Assembly (NCBI GenBank): GCA_021736545.1
Contig: JAIPFS010000051.1
Location: 1 to 8,530 of the forward strand
Reading direction: 5' to 3'
DNA length: 8,530 nucleotides
DNA from: Spirochaetia bacterium
GTDB lineage: Bacteria > Spirochaetota > Spirochaetia > PWKH01
Under the pieces are notes generated by a model. The model saw only the letters and a program-made list of their open reading frames with translations, was not told the DNA's origin and searched no databases. Position numbers and translations under genes: made by a program. Numbering within the stretch: position 1 is the first letter of the stretch; each line of letters starts with the position of its first letter. Positions 1 to 6,389 of the stretch are shown here, one piece after another.

Positions 1-96
1 CCTCAAATCTCTGGCAAAATCTTCAGAAAAATCTTCAGCAAAGAGGATTGTCCCCGCAAATAAAACTAATAGACAGGTAATTGCAATTTTTTTCAT
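1..96 (-). CDS. Secreted protein of unknown function, N-terminal fragment
   Basis: Only the first 32 codons are in the window; the gene continues past the left edge. The start MKKIAITCLLVLFAGTILFA is a textbook signal peptide: two lysines, a hydrophobic core of about 15 residues, and an A-x-A-like cleavage site (probably FA|ED). The mature part begins EDFSEDFARDLR, so the product is exported to the periplasm or envelope. An in-frame ATG two codons upstream (position 102, giving MSMKK) is possible. I prefer 96 because it gives a canonical signal peptide and lies 7 bases past a -10-like box. No Shine-Dalgarno sequence is seen. The gene lies downstream of the cyclase on the same strand, about 190 bp away, and may be transcribed separately or with it. 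Too little is visible to name a family. Confidence 0.7.
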   Translation of the reverse strand, partial: MKKIAITCLLVLFAGTILFAEDFSEDFARDLR

Positions 97-102
97 GCTC
101 AT

Positions 103-132
103 ATTCTATCACATCTGCATCAATATTGCTAA
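103..132 (-). promoter_or_regulatory. Possible promoter of the left-edge secreted protein gene
   Basis: On the minus strand a -10-like TAGAAT covers 108-103. A weak -35-like TTAGCA lies at 132-127, 18 bases upstream. The last base of the -10 box is 7 bases before the ATG at 96, so transcription would start at or next to the start codon. The -35 match is poor (4 of 6), so this is tentative. Confidence 0.3.
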
Positions 133-171
133 TTGAGTTAGGATCTGGATTTGGTCACGGACAGTAGATTT

Positions 172-204
172 GTGTGGATTCGGTCTCCGAGACCAAATCC
201 ACAC
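172..204. repeat. 33-bp near-perfect palindrome (stem-loop) in the gap after the cyclase
   Basis: The arm GTGTGGATT (172-180) is the reverse complement of AATCCACAC (196-204). Between them GGTCT (182-186) pairs with AGACC (190-194). Position 181 against 195 is the only mismatch, and the centre is base 188, so the arms would leave a very short loop. A further inverted pair, GGATTTGGTC (147-156) and GACCAAATCC (191-200), overlaps the right arm. No T-run follows on either strand, so it is not a standard intrinsic terminator. It could still be an mRNA 3'-end or processing structure for the cyclase transcript, or part of a repeat element. Confidence 0.75.
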
Positions 205-270
205 GGTTTGGAAAACGTCTCGGAGAAAAAATCCACACGGTTTGGAAAACGTCTCGGAGAAAAAATCCAC
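195..270. repeat. 34-bp direct tandem repeat, about 2.2 copies
   Basis: The unit begins AAATCCACACGGTTTGG and continues through AAAACGTCTCGGAGAAA. Copies start at 195 and 229, and a third starts at 263 but covers only the first few bases. The period is exactly 34 bp, and the two full copies are identical except around the junction A-run. Each unit contains GTCTCGGAGA (217-226 and 251-260), the reverse complement of TCTCCGAGAC inside the neighbouring palindrome (184-193). The array lies between the cyclase stop and the palindrome. Copies abut with no unique spacers, so this is not a CRISPR array. Confidence 0.85.
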
Positions 271-286
271 ATCTTTTTTGTTCGCT

Positions 287-2995
287 TTATTTCTCAGTAA
301 GGTTAAAAACTCCGTCCCAGTCTTTTTCAGGCGGTTTTTCCGAATATCTGCGGCAGCGTTCCAAATAATGCAGTGCGGGACCGTCATTTGGATCAAGATC
401 CAGCACCTGCTTAAACAGTTCGACAGCGCCTTTCCAGTCTCTCTCTTCGCTTAAACTGAGGCCTTGATCAAATAAATCCAGGACTTTCTGCTTTGTTTCA
501 CTGATGCGGTCATTCTCCTCCACCAGTTCATACAATCTTACAGGAGTATTGATTCCGACAACCCGAACGCGGTCAAGTCTGCGGGCTGCAAACTGATTTC
601 CACCGGCATGGTATACTGCTTCACTCATGAGCAGCCAGGTGCCGTATCGTTTATTAACCCCTTCAAGTCTAGCAGCAAGATTTACAGCATTGCCCATAAT
701 CGTGTAATCCATTTTTCTTGCAGTTCCCATATTGCCGACGACAATTTCACCAGTATTAATGCCGATTCTCGTCTGTAAAGGGTAATCAGACAGGTTTTCT
801 TCCTTAATACGCTCATTCAGCAGTGCTTCAGCTCTTTTTATCTGTATCGCAGACAAGCAAGCCCGACTTGGATGATCCTCAATGGCAACAGGAGCTCCGA
901 AAAATGCAATTATGGCATCCCCTTCAAACTTATCAATCGTACCTCCCTGATTCAGTATGGTATCGCTCATTTCAGTCAGATACATATTCAGCAGTTTTAC
1001 AAGGTCAGCTGGATCCAGCGTTTCAGAAATGGTTGAAAATCCCTTTATATCAGTAAAGAGGGCAGTGAGTATACGTTTTTCACCGCCGAGATTCAGCTTG
1101 TCCGGATTCTCAATGAGATTTTCAATTACATCATTTGAAAGATACTTCCCGAAAGCACCGCGAATGAAGTTTTTTTCTCGGGCTGTACTGAGAAAGTTCA
1201 TGACAGTTAGACTGATAAACGCGGCAGACAAGGTCAGCAGCGGGGTGAACAGGGGTAAATACAACTGCTGATATCGAAAAAGAATCCATCCGGCACTGAA
1301 GAGAAGGGCTACAAACCCCAAACCTGTGAGAATGGAATATATTGGTGTAAGATTTCTCTGCAGGCGGTAATAAAAAACCAGGAGAACAGCAGCCGCCAGA
1401 ATAGACAGCCACAAAGGAAGGATATCAATAAAGTCCTGCTGCAGTAATGTGTTTGCTATGGCAGCGTGGGTGCCGACATTATCATACTCCGAGTCAAAAG
1501 GGTTTACGCCAATATCAGTAGTTGCTGTTCCGGTCCAGCCGATATAACAGATTGAATTGTTTAGATTCTCTGCTATCGTCCTGCGGTTTTCAAGCAGAAG
1601 CTCAAGAATTTCGGATGTGTTATTGAAGCTGTCAACAACGGATTTTCTGATTCCGCTATAAGTTTCATGCTGTTCATCACTGATATTTTCTGAAGCTAAA
1701 ACAGTATCGATCTGATCAAGGATGGTTCGGAGGGCTTCTCCATTGAAAAACATTTCCGTTTCGCTGAAAAACATTCTTCGTATTTCTCGATATTCCTCGA
1801 TTGCGTCCAGACTGCCGCCTTCCAGCATATCCTGCAAGATCCCTTCAGCGTAATCATACATGCGCATCAGGGGGATATCACCCTGGTAGTAATCCAAGTA
1901 TCCCGCATCCTGCATAATGCGAAGATTGTGTATCAGAGAATCTTCCTGCTCCCGATGCCTGACCAGGGCATAATAGGAAAAATGGGTGAATGACTCTTCA
2001 AAGGTTCCGCGAGGCCAGTTAATGAGGAACTGTCCGTTCTTATCCAGAGGGACTTCAATATTTGTCACCGTCCCGTCTGACATTTGAGCATCCTTCATGA
2101 TGAGCTTTTGTTTGCTGAGTTCAAGCTGAGGCTGACCGAGAAGCTGGTATACGATGGCCATGCTCAGCTGCGGAAGTATGCTGCCTTTATATTCAGCAAG
2201 GAGATCCACTCTGCGTCGTACCCCGTCGCTGTCGATTTCTACATTGGTGAAGCCTGCAGCCATGCCATTGGTCATGATAGGTGCAATTGTCGGTCGTATA
2301 TCCTCCGCCTGAGGGTGGAGTGAGTCTTCAGACATCTCTACGGGCACCTGCATGTTCTCTGCTGTCCAGGCTTTGTGATCAGAATCGTATTGTTCTTCAT
2401 TTTCCTTCAGCAAATTGACGGTAAAGACTGCATGTTCAAACAGCCTTGCGGCTTTCCCGAAGTAGACGTCGTTGTCTCGAGCAATTGAGTTCAATTTTTC
2501 CTGCAGTATTTGGCGGCTGTTTTCGTTCAGGTCTTCAAGCTGCATAATATAGTCGCCGGCATCTTCCAAGGAAATTTGTCCCGCCGCCAATGCATTGAAT
2601 AAGCTCTGAATGTTATCATTTATGCTGCGGAATTCCTGGGAGAGCAGTTCCGGCATATCTTCATTTAGAAAGTCAGTATTTAAAGCCATCGGACTATCTT
2701 CAGTGTATTCAATATCAAAAACAGCATGGCTGACACCCATCTCTTTCATTAGAATGAGTCCGTCGGCCATAATTGAACGACTCCATGGAAACATCCCTAC
2801 TTCAGCTATTCCCAGATCATCAATGTTCAGCAGCACAAGACGATCATCTTCCTCCGGTCCCGGGGTCATATTCAGATATATGTCATATAAGAACAGATCA
2901 CCCCGTTCATAAGCCGGCCAGAGATGTAGTAGAGAAAAGAGCAGCAGTAGACCAAGGGAGAGAAGGGCTGGAAAAGATAAGAAATATTTTTTCAT
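287..2995 (-). CDS. CHASE2-domain adenylate cyclase with C-terminal TPR-like tail
   Basis: Predicted 902-residue membrane receptor that makes cAMP from ATP. Order: signal-anchor helix (about 6-27), large periplasmic CHASE2 sensor (about 30-521), three transmembrane helices (about 526-543, 554-573, 578-602), class III cyclase domain (about 640-820), TPR-like helices (about 834-885). The catalytic set is complete: metal-binding Asp649 in FTDIKGF and Asp693 in FEGDAIIAFF, adenine-specifying Lys689 and Asp763 (DYT), and transition-state Asn772 and Arg776 in VNLAAR. The Lys/Asp pair points to adenylate rather than guanylate cyclase. CHASE2 hallmarks include a GFTNVEIDSDGVRRR stretch near 247-262. 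The sensor is long for CHASE2, with two helix-rich insertions (about 102-190 and 350-475). The frame stays open to a TTG at 3082, but ATG 2995 gives a normal MKK signal-anchor start and lies 7 bases past a TATAAT box. The gene is divergent from the FecR-containing plus-strand run. Confidence 0.95.
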   Translation of the reverse strand: MKKYFLSFPALLSLGLLLLFSLLHLWPAYERGDLFLYDIYLNMTPGPEEDDRLVLLNIDDLGIAEVGMFPWSRSIMADGLILMKEMGVSHAVFDIEYTEDSPMALNTDFLNEDMPELLSQEFRSINDNIQSLFNALAAGQISLEDAGDYIMQLEDLNENSRQILQEKLNSIARDNDVYFGKAARLFEHAVFTVNLLKENEEQYDSDHKAWTAENMQVPVEMSEDSLHPQAEDIRPTIAPIMTNGMAAGFTNVEIDSDGVRRRVDLLAEYKGSILPQLSMAIVYQLLGQPQLELSKQKLIMKDAQMSDGTVTNIEVPLDKNGQFLINWPRGTFEESFTHFSYYALVRHREQEDSLIHNLRIMQDAGYLDYYQGDIPLMRMYDYAEGILQDMLEGGSLDAIEEYREIRRMFFSETEMFFNGEALRTILDQIDTVLASENISDEQHETYSGIRKSVVDSFNNTSEILELLLENRRTIAENLNNSICYIGWTGTATTDIGVNPFDSEYDNVGTHAAIANTLLQQDFIDILPLWLSILAAAVLLVFYYRLQRNLTPIYSILTGLGFVALLFSAGWILFRYQQLYLPLFTPLLTLSAAFISLTVMNFLSTAREKNFIRGAFGKYLSNDVIENLIENPDKLNLGGEKRILTALFTDIKGFSTISETLDPADLVKLLNMYLTEMSDTILNQGGTIDKFEGDAIIAFFGAPVAIEDHPSRACLSAIQIKRAEALLNERIKEENLSDYPLQTRIGINTGEIVVGNMGTARKMDYTIMGNAVNLAARLEGVNKRYGTWLLMSEAVYHAGGNQFAARRLDRVRVVGINTPVRLYELVEENDRISETKQKVLDLFDQGLSLSEERDWKGAVELFKQVLDLDPNDGPALHYLERCRRYSEKPPEKDWDGVFNLTEK

Positions 2996-3001
2996 TGTAA
3001 A

Positions 3002-3030
3002 ATTATACAGCAGGAAATATGAGTTGACAA
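3002..3030 (-). promoter_or_regulatory. Sigma-70-type promoter for the CHASE2-adenylate cyclase
   Basis: On the minus strand TTGTCA (3030-3025) and a perfect TATAAT (3007-3002) are separated by 17 bases. The TATAAT ends 7 bases before the ATG at 2995, so the predicted transcript would begin at the start codon and have essentially no leader. No Shine-Dalgarno sequence lies in front of that ATG, which fits. It also argues against the upstream TTG start at 3082, which lies before the promoter. Confidence 0.6.
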
Positions 3031-3162
3031 TAAATGATATAAGAAAAATGTACTGATAGAGAGTGTAAAGCCTATGCTGCAAAGAGTGTATTTAGCTTTT
3101 GAGCAAAGAAATAATCTTATTCTGCATGAGTAATTTTAATAAGCCTTTTTAGAAATGCCCGT

Positions 3163-3270
3163 GAAGACATCATTGAAAACATCATTGAAGACGCCGATGA
3201 AGACATCCTTGTTGATGTTCTTGAAGTCGGTCTTTTTGATGCTCTTGAAAACATCAATGAAGACACCCTT
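3163..3270. repeat. Degenerate 12-bp tandem repeat, nine units
   Basis: Nine consecutive 12-base units fit without gaps, for example GAAGACATCATT, GAAAACATCATT, GAAGACGCCGAT and GAAGACATCCTT. The middle units (3211-3246) are more diverged and the last two return to the consensus. Because 12 is a multiple of 3, several frames on both strands stay open and give four-residue repeats such as KTSL or DVFN; these are by-products of the repeat. One frame (3130-3296) reads as acidic heptad-like helix (EDIIENIIEDADEDIL) but lacks an ATG, GTG or TTG start ahead of the repeat, so it could be a remnant of coding sequence. Confidence 0.75.
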
Positions 3271-3496
3271 AAAGGTACCCACCCCTATGTCTGATCTTTT
3301 TGCCAGTAATAAAATTACCAAAATTCCTACAAAAAAATATGGTTGTTATGATAAATTACTGCAAAAAAATTTAATTTATAATATAACAAAGAGATAGATA
3401 GATTCTATGACTTCTTTATTTCCTACAGAAGAAACACTGAATTAAACATGGACAACTGAGATTAAACAATGGTAAAATGTATTAATATAAGAAAAT
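3271..3496. other. AT-rich divergent intergenic stretch, no supported gene
   Basis: This stretch is strongly AT-rich, with A-runs near 3330-3336 and 3364-3369. A TATAAT occurs on the plus strand at 3377-3382, but no -35-like hexamer lies 16-18 bases upstream of it. A 12-codon ORF (3407-3445) and a 13-codon ORF (3470-3511) are too short and unsupported to call. It probably holds upstream regulatory DNA for the plus-strand run. I see no RNA gene and no hairpin followed by a T-run. Confidence 0.5.
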
Positions 3497-3607
3497 ATGT
3501 ACTATTTTAAGGACATTCTTTCTTTAGTCATTCTCAGATTGGATAAGTTTGATCAGCTTTTTGAATTCGCCAACACGCCCGCCAAATCTGCTGTTTTCAA
3601 AGAGTAA
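3497..3607 (+). CDS. Possible 36-residue small protein or ORF remnant
   Basis: ATG at 3497 to TAA at 3605-3607. The peptide starts MYYFKDILSLVILRLDKFDQ and ends with the polar tail NTPAKSAVFKE. It resembles an amphipathic helical protein end more than random translation of AT-rich DNA, and it ends only 13 bases before the next start codon at 3621. The Shine-Dalgarno region is weak (AAGAAA). It could be a small leader protein of the plus-strand operon, the tail of a decayed gene, or chance. I do not recognise the sequence. Confidence 0.25.
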   Translation: MYYFKDILSLVILRLDKFDQLFEFANTPAKSAVFKE

Positions 3608-3620
3608 TTGTATTTAGTGT

Positions 3621-4070
3621 ATGAAGAAAAGAAAAATAATTCTGATGACCACATTTCTTATTCTCTCTGTAAATATTGTATTATGGAGCAGAACAAGTGA
3701 ACTTGTAGATGCTGCCGTTGCTCAGCAGCAAATCGAATGTGGTACAGCGGCTCTGCTTCTATTGACAGCAGCAGAGGAAATTGAAGAAGAAGCGGATTCC
3801 TCAGAAGCCTGGAAGGAATTATGCGATTTCTCATGGTTCAGCTGTTCAAAGAGGGCAAAGGATGAAATACGCTTGGGTGAATATGCTCATGCGTTGATGC
3901 AGCTTTTTGAGCTTAAGGGGGGGGTGATGTATACCTTGTTTCCTAGCCCGCGGTATGCATCTCGTGAATTGGGGTATCTGGGAATTATTTTACATGATGC
4001 AGGGGCTTATCGCAGTCTCAGCGGCATTGAAGCAGTTTCAATTCTCAGAAGCGTCATGCAGCTGCAGTAA
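3621..4070 (+). CDS. Small secreted protein with possible SLH-like C-terminal half
   Basis: 149 residues. Residues 1-22 form a signal peptide (MKKRK, then a hydrophobic core ending VLWS). The mature protein is mostly helical: residues 24-60 form an alanine/glutamate-rich segment with LLLLTAAEEIEEEA, followed by a cysteine/tryptophan patch (LCDFSWFSCSKRA). The C-terminal half contains GEYAHALMQLFELKGGVMYT, then a GYLGIILHDAGAYRSLSGIE stretch and a final helix. Its spacing (helix, small loop with G-I-I, then S-G-x-E-A helix) resembles an S-layer-homology motif, but this is by eye only. No catalytic motif is seen. It is probably the first sure gene of the plus-strand run, 36 bases before the barrel gene. 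The start is the first ATG giving a signal peptide; the Shine-Dalgarno sequence is weak. Function unknown. Confidence 0.75.
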   Translation: MKKRKIILMTTFLILSVNIVLWSRTSELVDAAVAQQQIECGTAALLLLTAAEEIEEEADSSEAWKELCDFSWFSCSKRAKDEIRLGEYAHALMQLFELKGGVMYTLFPSPRYASRELGYLGIILHDAGAYRSLSGIEAVSILRSVMQLQ

Positions 4071-4106
4071 GCTGCTGATGGCAGCATAAGTAAATGAGAT
4101 TAGTAT

Positions 4107-5405
4107 ATGATGAGAATGGAAAAGCGTGTACTGCTCTATTTTGTGATTATTTTTTCAGGCTGTGCTTTTCTTGAAGCAGGAGATTTCGGTGTTACCTGGG
4201 ATTTTACCAGCAGCAGTGAATTAATAGTTGATTCTGATCCGTCGAACAGCAATGCCTTGGAAGCTAAGTATTGGGCAAATACTGCCTTAGGGAAAAATTC
4301 TGGCTTCGAATTTCAAGCAAGTTCTCTTTTCAGTTCTGATCAAAGTACTCAATTTGATATTGATCAGTGTGAGTATCATCAAAGCTTTTATAATTCTTCA
4401 GCAGAACCGTCAGTAATTGAGTATATCATTGGACGAACAGCTGCAGCTGATTTTTCAGGTAAAGTTTTTTCCCATACCGGGGACGGCATGAAAGCTTCCT
4501 GGACTTCTCAGAATGTCAGTTTTAAGTTTTTCACGCTGTATACCGGGTTTATGCAGACAGCTGCAGTGAATATTCTTATGACTGAAAGCGATGAAGCGGA
4601 TTATACCGAAGCTTTTTCATCCGATTCAGGTAATTTCAGTTCTTTTGCATCACCCCGATTTATTGAGGGAGCTTCGCTCAGTCTTTCTGATATTTTCGAT
4701 GGAAAAACATTGACTCTGGCTGCACTGTTTCAGCAGGATTTACGAGCTGGCGAAAATGTGCGTGAAGGAGATGCTCTGCTTGATAGTCAATATTATGGGA
4801 CAGGCCTATCTGGTCCTCTGAATGGTAGTGAAACTTCTTCACTGAGTATGTACGCCTGGTTTTTTCGCGGCAGTCATGGAGAACAGGATTTATCAGGTTT
4901 TTTAACAGGTGCTCAGGTAATTCGTGTTTTCCCGGAATTCTATGCCGGCACCATCAATTTGGAAGCAGTATACAGCAGCGGCGATCCTGAGATCGAGTCA
5001 TTGATGGGTGGAGGAGATGGCGAAGCATCAGAGGTTTTTCTCCCGATAACAGCGACTCCCAGCGGTAAAATTTTTAGCCCCCAACAGAGTAATGTGTTCT
5101 CATTCCGCGGATCCGGTTCTATCCGACCGTATATTGATTACAGTAGTAAAGCTCTCCGTAATATCATGCTTTCTGTTGATTATGCACTATTTTTTAGAAG
5201 CACAACCGGGGCCATATCCGTTTCAGGCGTAGACAGCAGCTGTGATGAACTTTTTTTGGGATCTGAATTTTTTGCATCGACAACGGCAAGAATAACTTCT
5301 GATGTTGGCGCTTCAATCGGCGGAGGAGTATTCATTCCTTCACATGTATTTCTTGATGAAAAATATACCTGGAAAGTACAGGCTGGTTTTTCAGTAAGCA
5401 TGTAA
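4107..5405 (+). CDS. Predicted outer-membrane beta-barrel protein of unknown function
   Basis: 432 residues. A signal peptide ends at about residue 25 (cleavage probably LEA|GDF). The mature protein lacks long hydrophobic helices and is rich in Ser, Gly, Phe and Tyr, with many alternating-polarity stretches such as VSFKFFTLYTGF, LTLAALFQQDL and NIMLSVDYALFF, as in a membrane beta-barrel. The last strand, TWKVQAGFSVSM, looks like a barrel closing strand, though it ends in Met rather than the usual Phe. Segments IIGRTAAADFSG and SHTGDGMKASW recall porin-like domains of spirochaetal outer-membrane proteins, but no named family can be fixed by eye. Three ATGs (4107, 4110, 4116) could serve as start; all keep the signal peptide. 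The Shine-Dalgarno sequence is weak (GAG at 4096-4098). An FSGC sequence near residue 18 could be a relaxed lipobox, but I favour signal peptidase I cleavage. Confidence 0.75.
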   Translation: MMRMEKRVLLYFVIIFSGCAFLEAGDFGVTWDFTSSSELIVDSDPSNSNALEAKYWANTALGKNSGFEFQASSLFSSDQSTQFDIDQCEYHQSFYNSSAEPSVIEYIIGRTAAADFSGKVFSHTGDGMKASWTSQNVSFKFFTLYTGFMQTAAVNILMTESDEADYTEAFSSDSGNFSSFASPRFIEGASLSLSDIFDGKTLTLAALFQQDLRAGENVREGDALLDSQYYGTGLSGPLNGSETSSLSMYAWFFRGSHGEQDLSGFLTGAQVIRVFPEFYAGTINLEAVYSSGDPEIESLMGGGDGEASEVFLPITATPSGKIFSPQQSNVFSFRGSGSIRPYIDYSSKALRNIMLSVDYALFFRSTTGAISVSGVDSSCDELFLGSEFFASTTARITSDVGASIGGGVFIPSHVFLDEKYTWKVQAGFSVSM

Positions 5406-5440
5406 AGGTATCTAAAGGCATGTAAAGGGAATTAAAGGGT
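5401..5440 (+). repeat. 10-bp tandem repeat, four copies, each carrying AAAGG
   Basis: Four contiguous decamers: TGTAAAGGTA, TCTAAAGGCA, TGTAAAGGGA and ATTAAAGGGT. The TAAAGG core is fixed at the same place in each and the flanks vary. The first copy overlaps the end of the barrel gene and supplies its TAA stop. The fourth supplies the Shine-Dalgarno sequence of the FecR gene. The array fills the whole gap between the two genes. Confidence 0.8.
5434..5439 (+). promoter_or_regulatory. Ribosome binding site of the FecR-domain gene
   Basis: AAAGGG lies 6 bases before the ATG at 5446 and is the last of four AAAGG cores spaced 10 bases apart. It supports 5446 as the start over the adjacent in-frame ATG at 5449. 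Confidence 0.65.
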
Positions 5441-5445
5441 GATTC

Positions 5446-6336
5446 ATGATGACAATCGTATGGAAAAAAATAATCAGTGCGGCAGGAATTTTTCTTTTTA
5501 GTGTTTTTCCTCTTTTTAGTGATCCCATGGGAGCTGTAGTGACTGATATTGATGGAAAAGTTGAAACTCGAAGCAGCGGTAATGATCCTTGGCAAGCTCT
5601 GCATATTGGGGATGAGCTTGACCCGGGGGACAGTATCAGCACAGATTTTAATTCCAGTGCCGTGCTGGAACTTGATAATGGGGTTGTTATTGCTGCTGAA
5701 TCACTTACACGAATGACCTTGGAGGAGTTAAGCGCTTCGGAGGACAATACAAATACTGAGCTTTCACTGAAGCTCGGAAATGTGCGGGCTGAAGTTAAAA
5801 CTTCTAAGGGTATGAAGAATGATTTTACCATTCGCAGCGCTAATAGTACTGCATCGGTTCGCGGTACGGTAATTGATGCAGAGATTTTAGGAGACGGAAG
5901 CAGTATGATGGTTTTTGCTTGGAATGGAAGGGCGGAAGTAAGAGAAAGCAGAACCGGACGGACTTCCAGTGTCGGTACTCCATCAGCTGATGATAAAGGT
6001 TCAAAAGAATCTGAAGAGGATTCAAAAGCGGATGAATCTGATGAAAAGAAGGTGAAAAGGCCTCCACAACGTCCTTCTCGGGGTGTGTATTCTGTTCTTA
6101 CAGGAGTTCCGGGTGGTGGTTCGATATCACCATTGTCAATGATTCTTGCTGATGCAAAAGTTTCTGCCAGTACTAAACCGCCTGGACCGGGGTTTGTATC
6201 GCTTGGATCCGGGAGCAGTATTAACACTTCTGCGGCCTCCTCTTCTGATTTTCAGCCTGATTCTGAAGAGGACATTTTTTCCCCAACACCGCCGCAGAAT
6301 GCTTCTGTTACTATTACCATAACTGGGCTGGATTAA
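5446..6336 (+). CDS. Secreted FecR-domain protein with disordered C-terminal tail
   Basis: 296 residues. A signal peptide ends at about residue 25 (FLFSVFPLFS|DP). The FecR domain spans about 29-165: it opens GAVVTDIDGKVETR, has the WQALHIGDELDPGDSI segment, and ends with the diagnostic TASVRGTV motif at residues 135-142. There is no N-terminal anti-sigma helix bundle and no transmembrane helix after the signal peptide, so this is an exported stand-alone FecR fold, not an iron-uptake anti-sigma factor. Residues 185-212 are low complexity, first acidic (KESEEDSKADESDEKK), then basic/proline-rich (RPPQRPSRG). The remainder is Ser/Pro/Gly-rich and ends TITITGLD. In spirochaetes, secreted FecR proteins often occur near CHASE2 cyclases, as here. 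The frame stays open for 51 codons past the TAA, through the 18-bp repeat, which is noted separately. Ligand unknown. Confidence 0.9.
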   Translation: MMTIVWKKIISAAGIFLFSVFPLFSDPMGAVVTDIDGKVETRSSGNDPWQALHIGDELDPGDSISTDFNSSAVLELDNGVVIAAESLTRMTLEELSASEDNTNTELSLKLGNVRAEVKTSKGMKNDFTIRSANSTASVRGTVIDAEILGDGSSMMVFAWNGRAEVRESRTGRTSSVGTPSADDKGSKESEEDSKADESDEKKVKRPPQRPSRGVYSVLTGVPGGGSISPLSMILADAKVSASTKPPGPGFVSLGSGSSINTSAASSSDFQPDSEEDIFSPTPPQNASVTITITGLD

Positions 6337-6389
6337 GGTTCTTTAGAGGCTTGGAAAGTGTTACTGGAAAGGTTTGAGAGGGCCGAATT

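Noticed and set aside
195..270. 34-bp repeats as a CRISPR array
   Set aside because: The copies are directly adjacent with no unique spacers, there are only about two, and no cas-like gene is in the window.
3024..3054. TTGACA on the plus strand as a -35 box for the operon
   Set aside because: No acceptable -10 box follows at 16-18 bases, and the nearest plus-strand gene is over 550 bp away.
2995..3082. TTG start at 3082 giving a 931-residue cyclase
   Set aside because: It lies upstream of the TTGTCA/TATAAT promoter, uses a rare start codon without a Shine-Dalgarno sequence, and adds an atypical extra hydrophobic stretch before a normal MKK signal anchor.
3136..3397. Overlapping ORFs of 61 and 80 codons on both strands
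   Set aside because: Their proteins are translations of the 12-bp repeat (DVFN-type and KTSL-type four-residue repeats), with no Shine-Dalgarno sequence or domain.
4154..4165. FSGC in the barrel protein as a lipobox
   Set aside because: Phe at -3 is unusual, and a better signal peptidase I site (LEA|GDF) follows. A lipoprotein is not excluded.
5412..6227. 271-codon minus-strand ORF opposite the FecR gene
   Set aside because: It is the antisense shadow of a clear FecR-domain gene, Ser/Pro-rich low complexity, with no recognisable domain.
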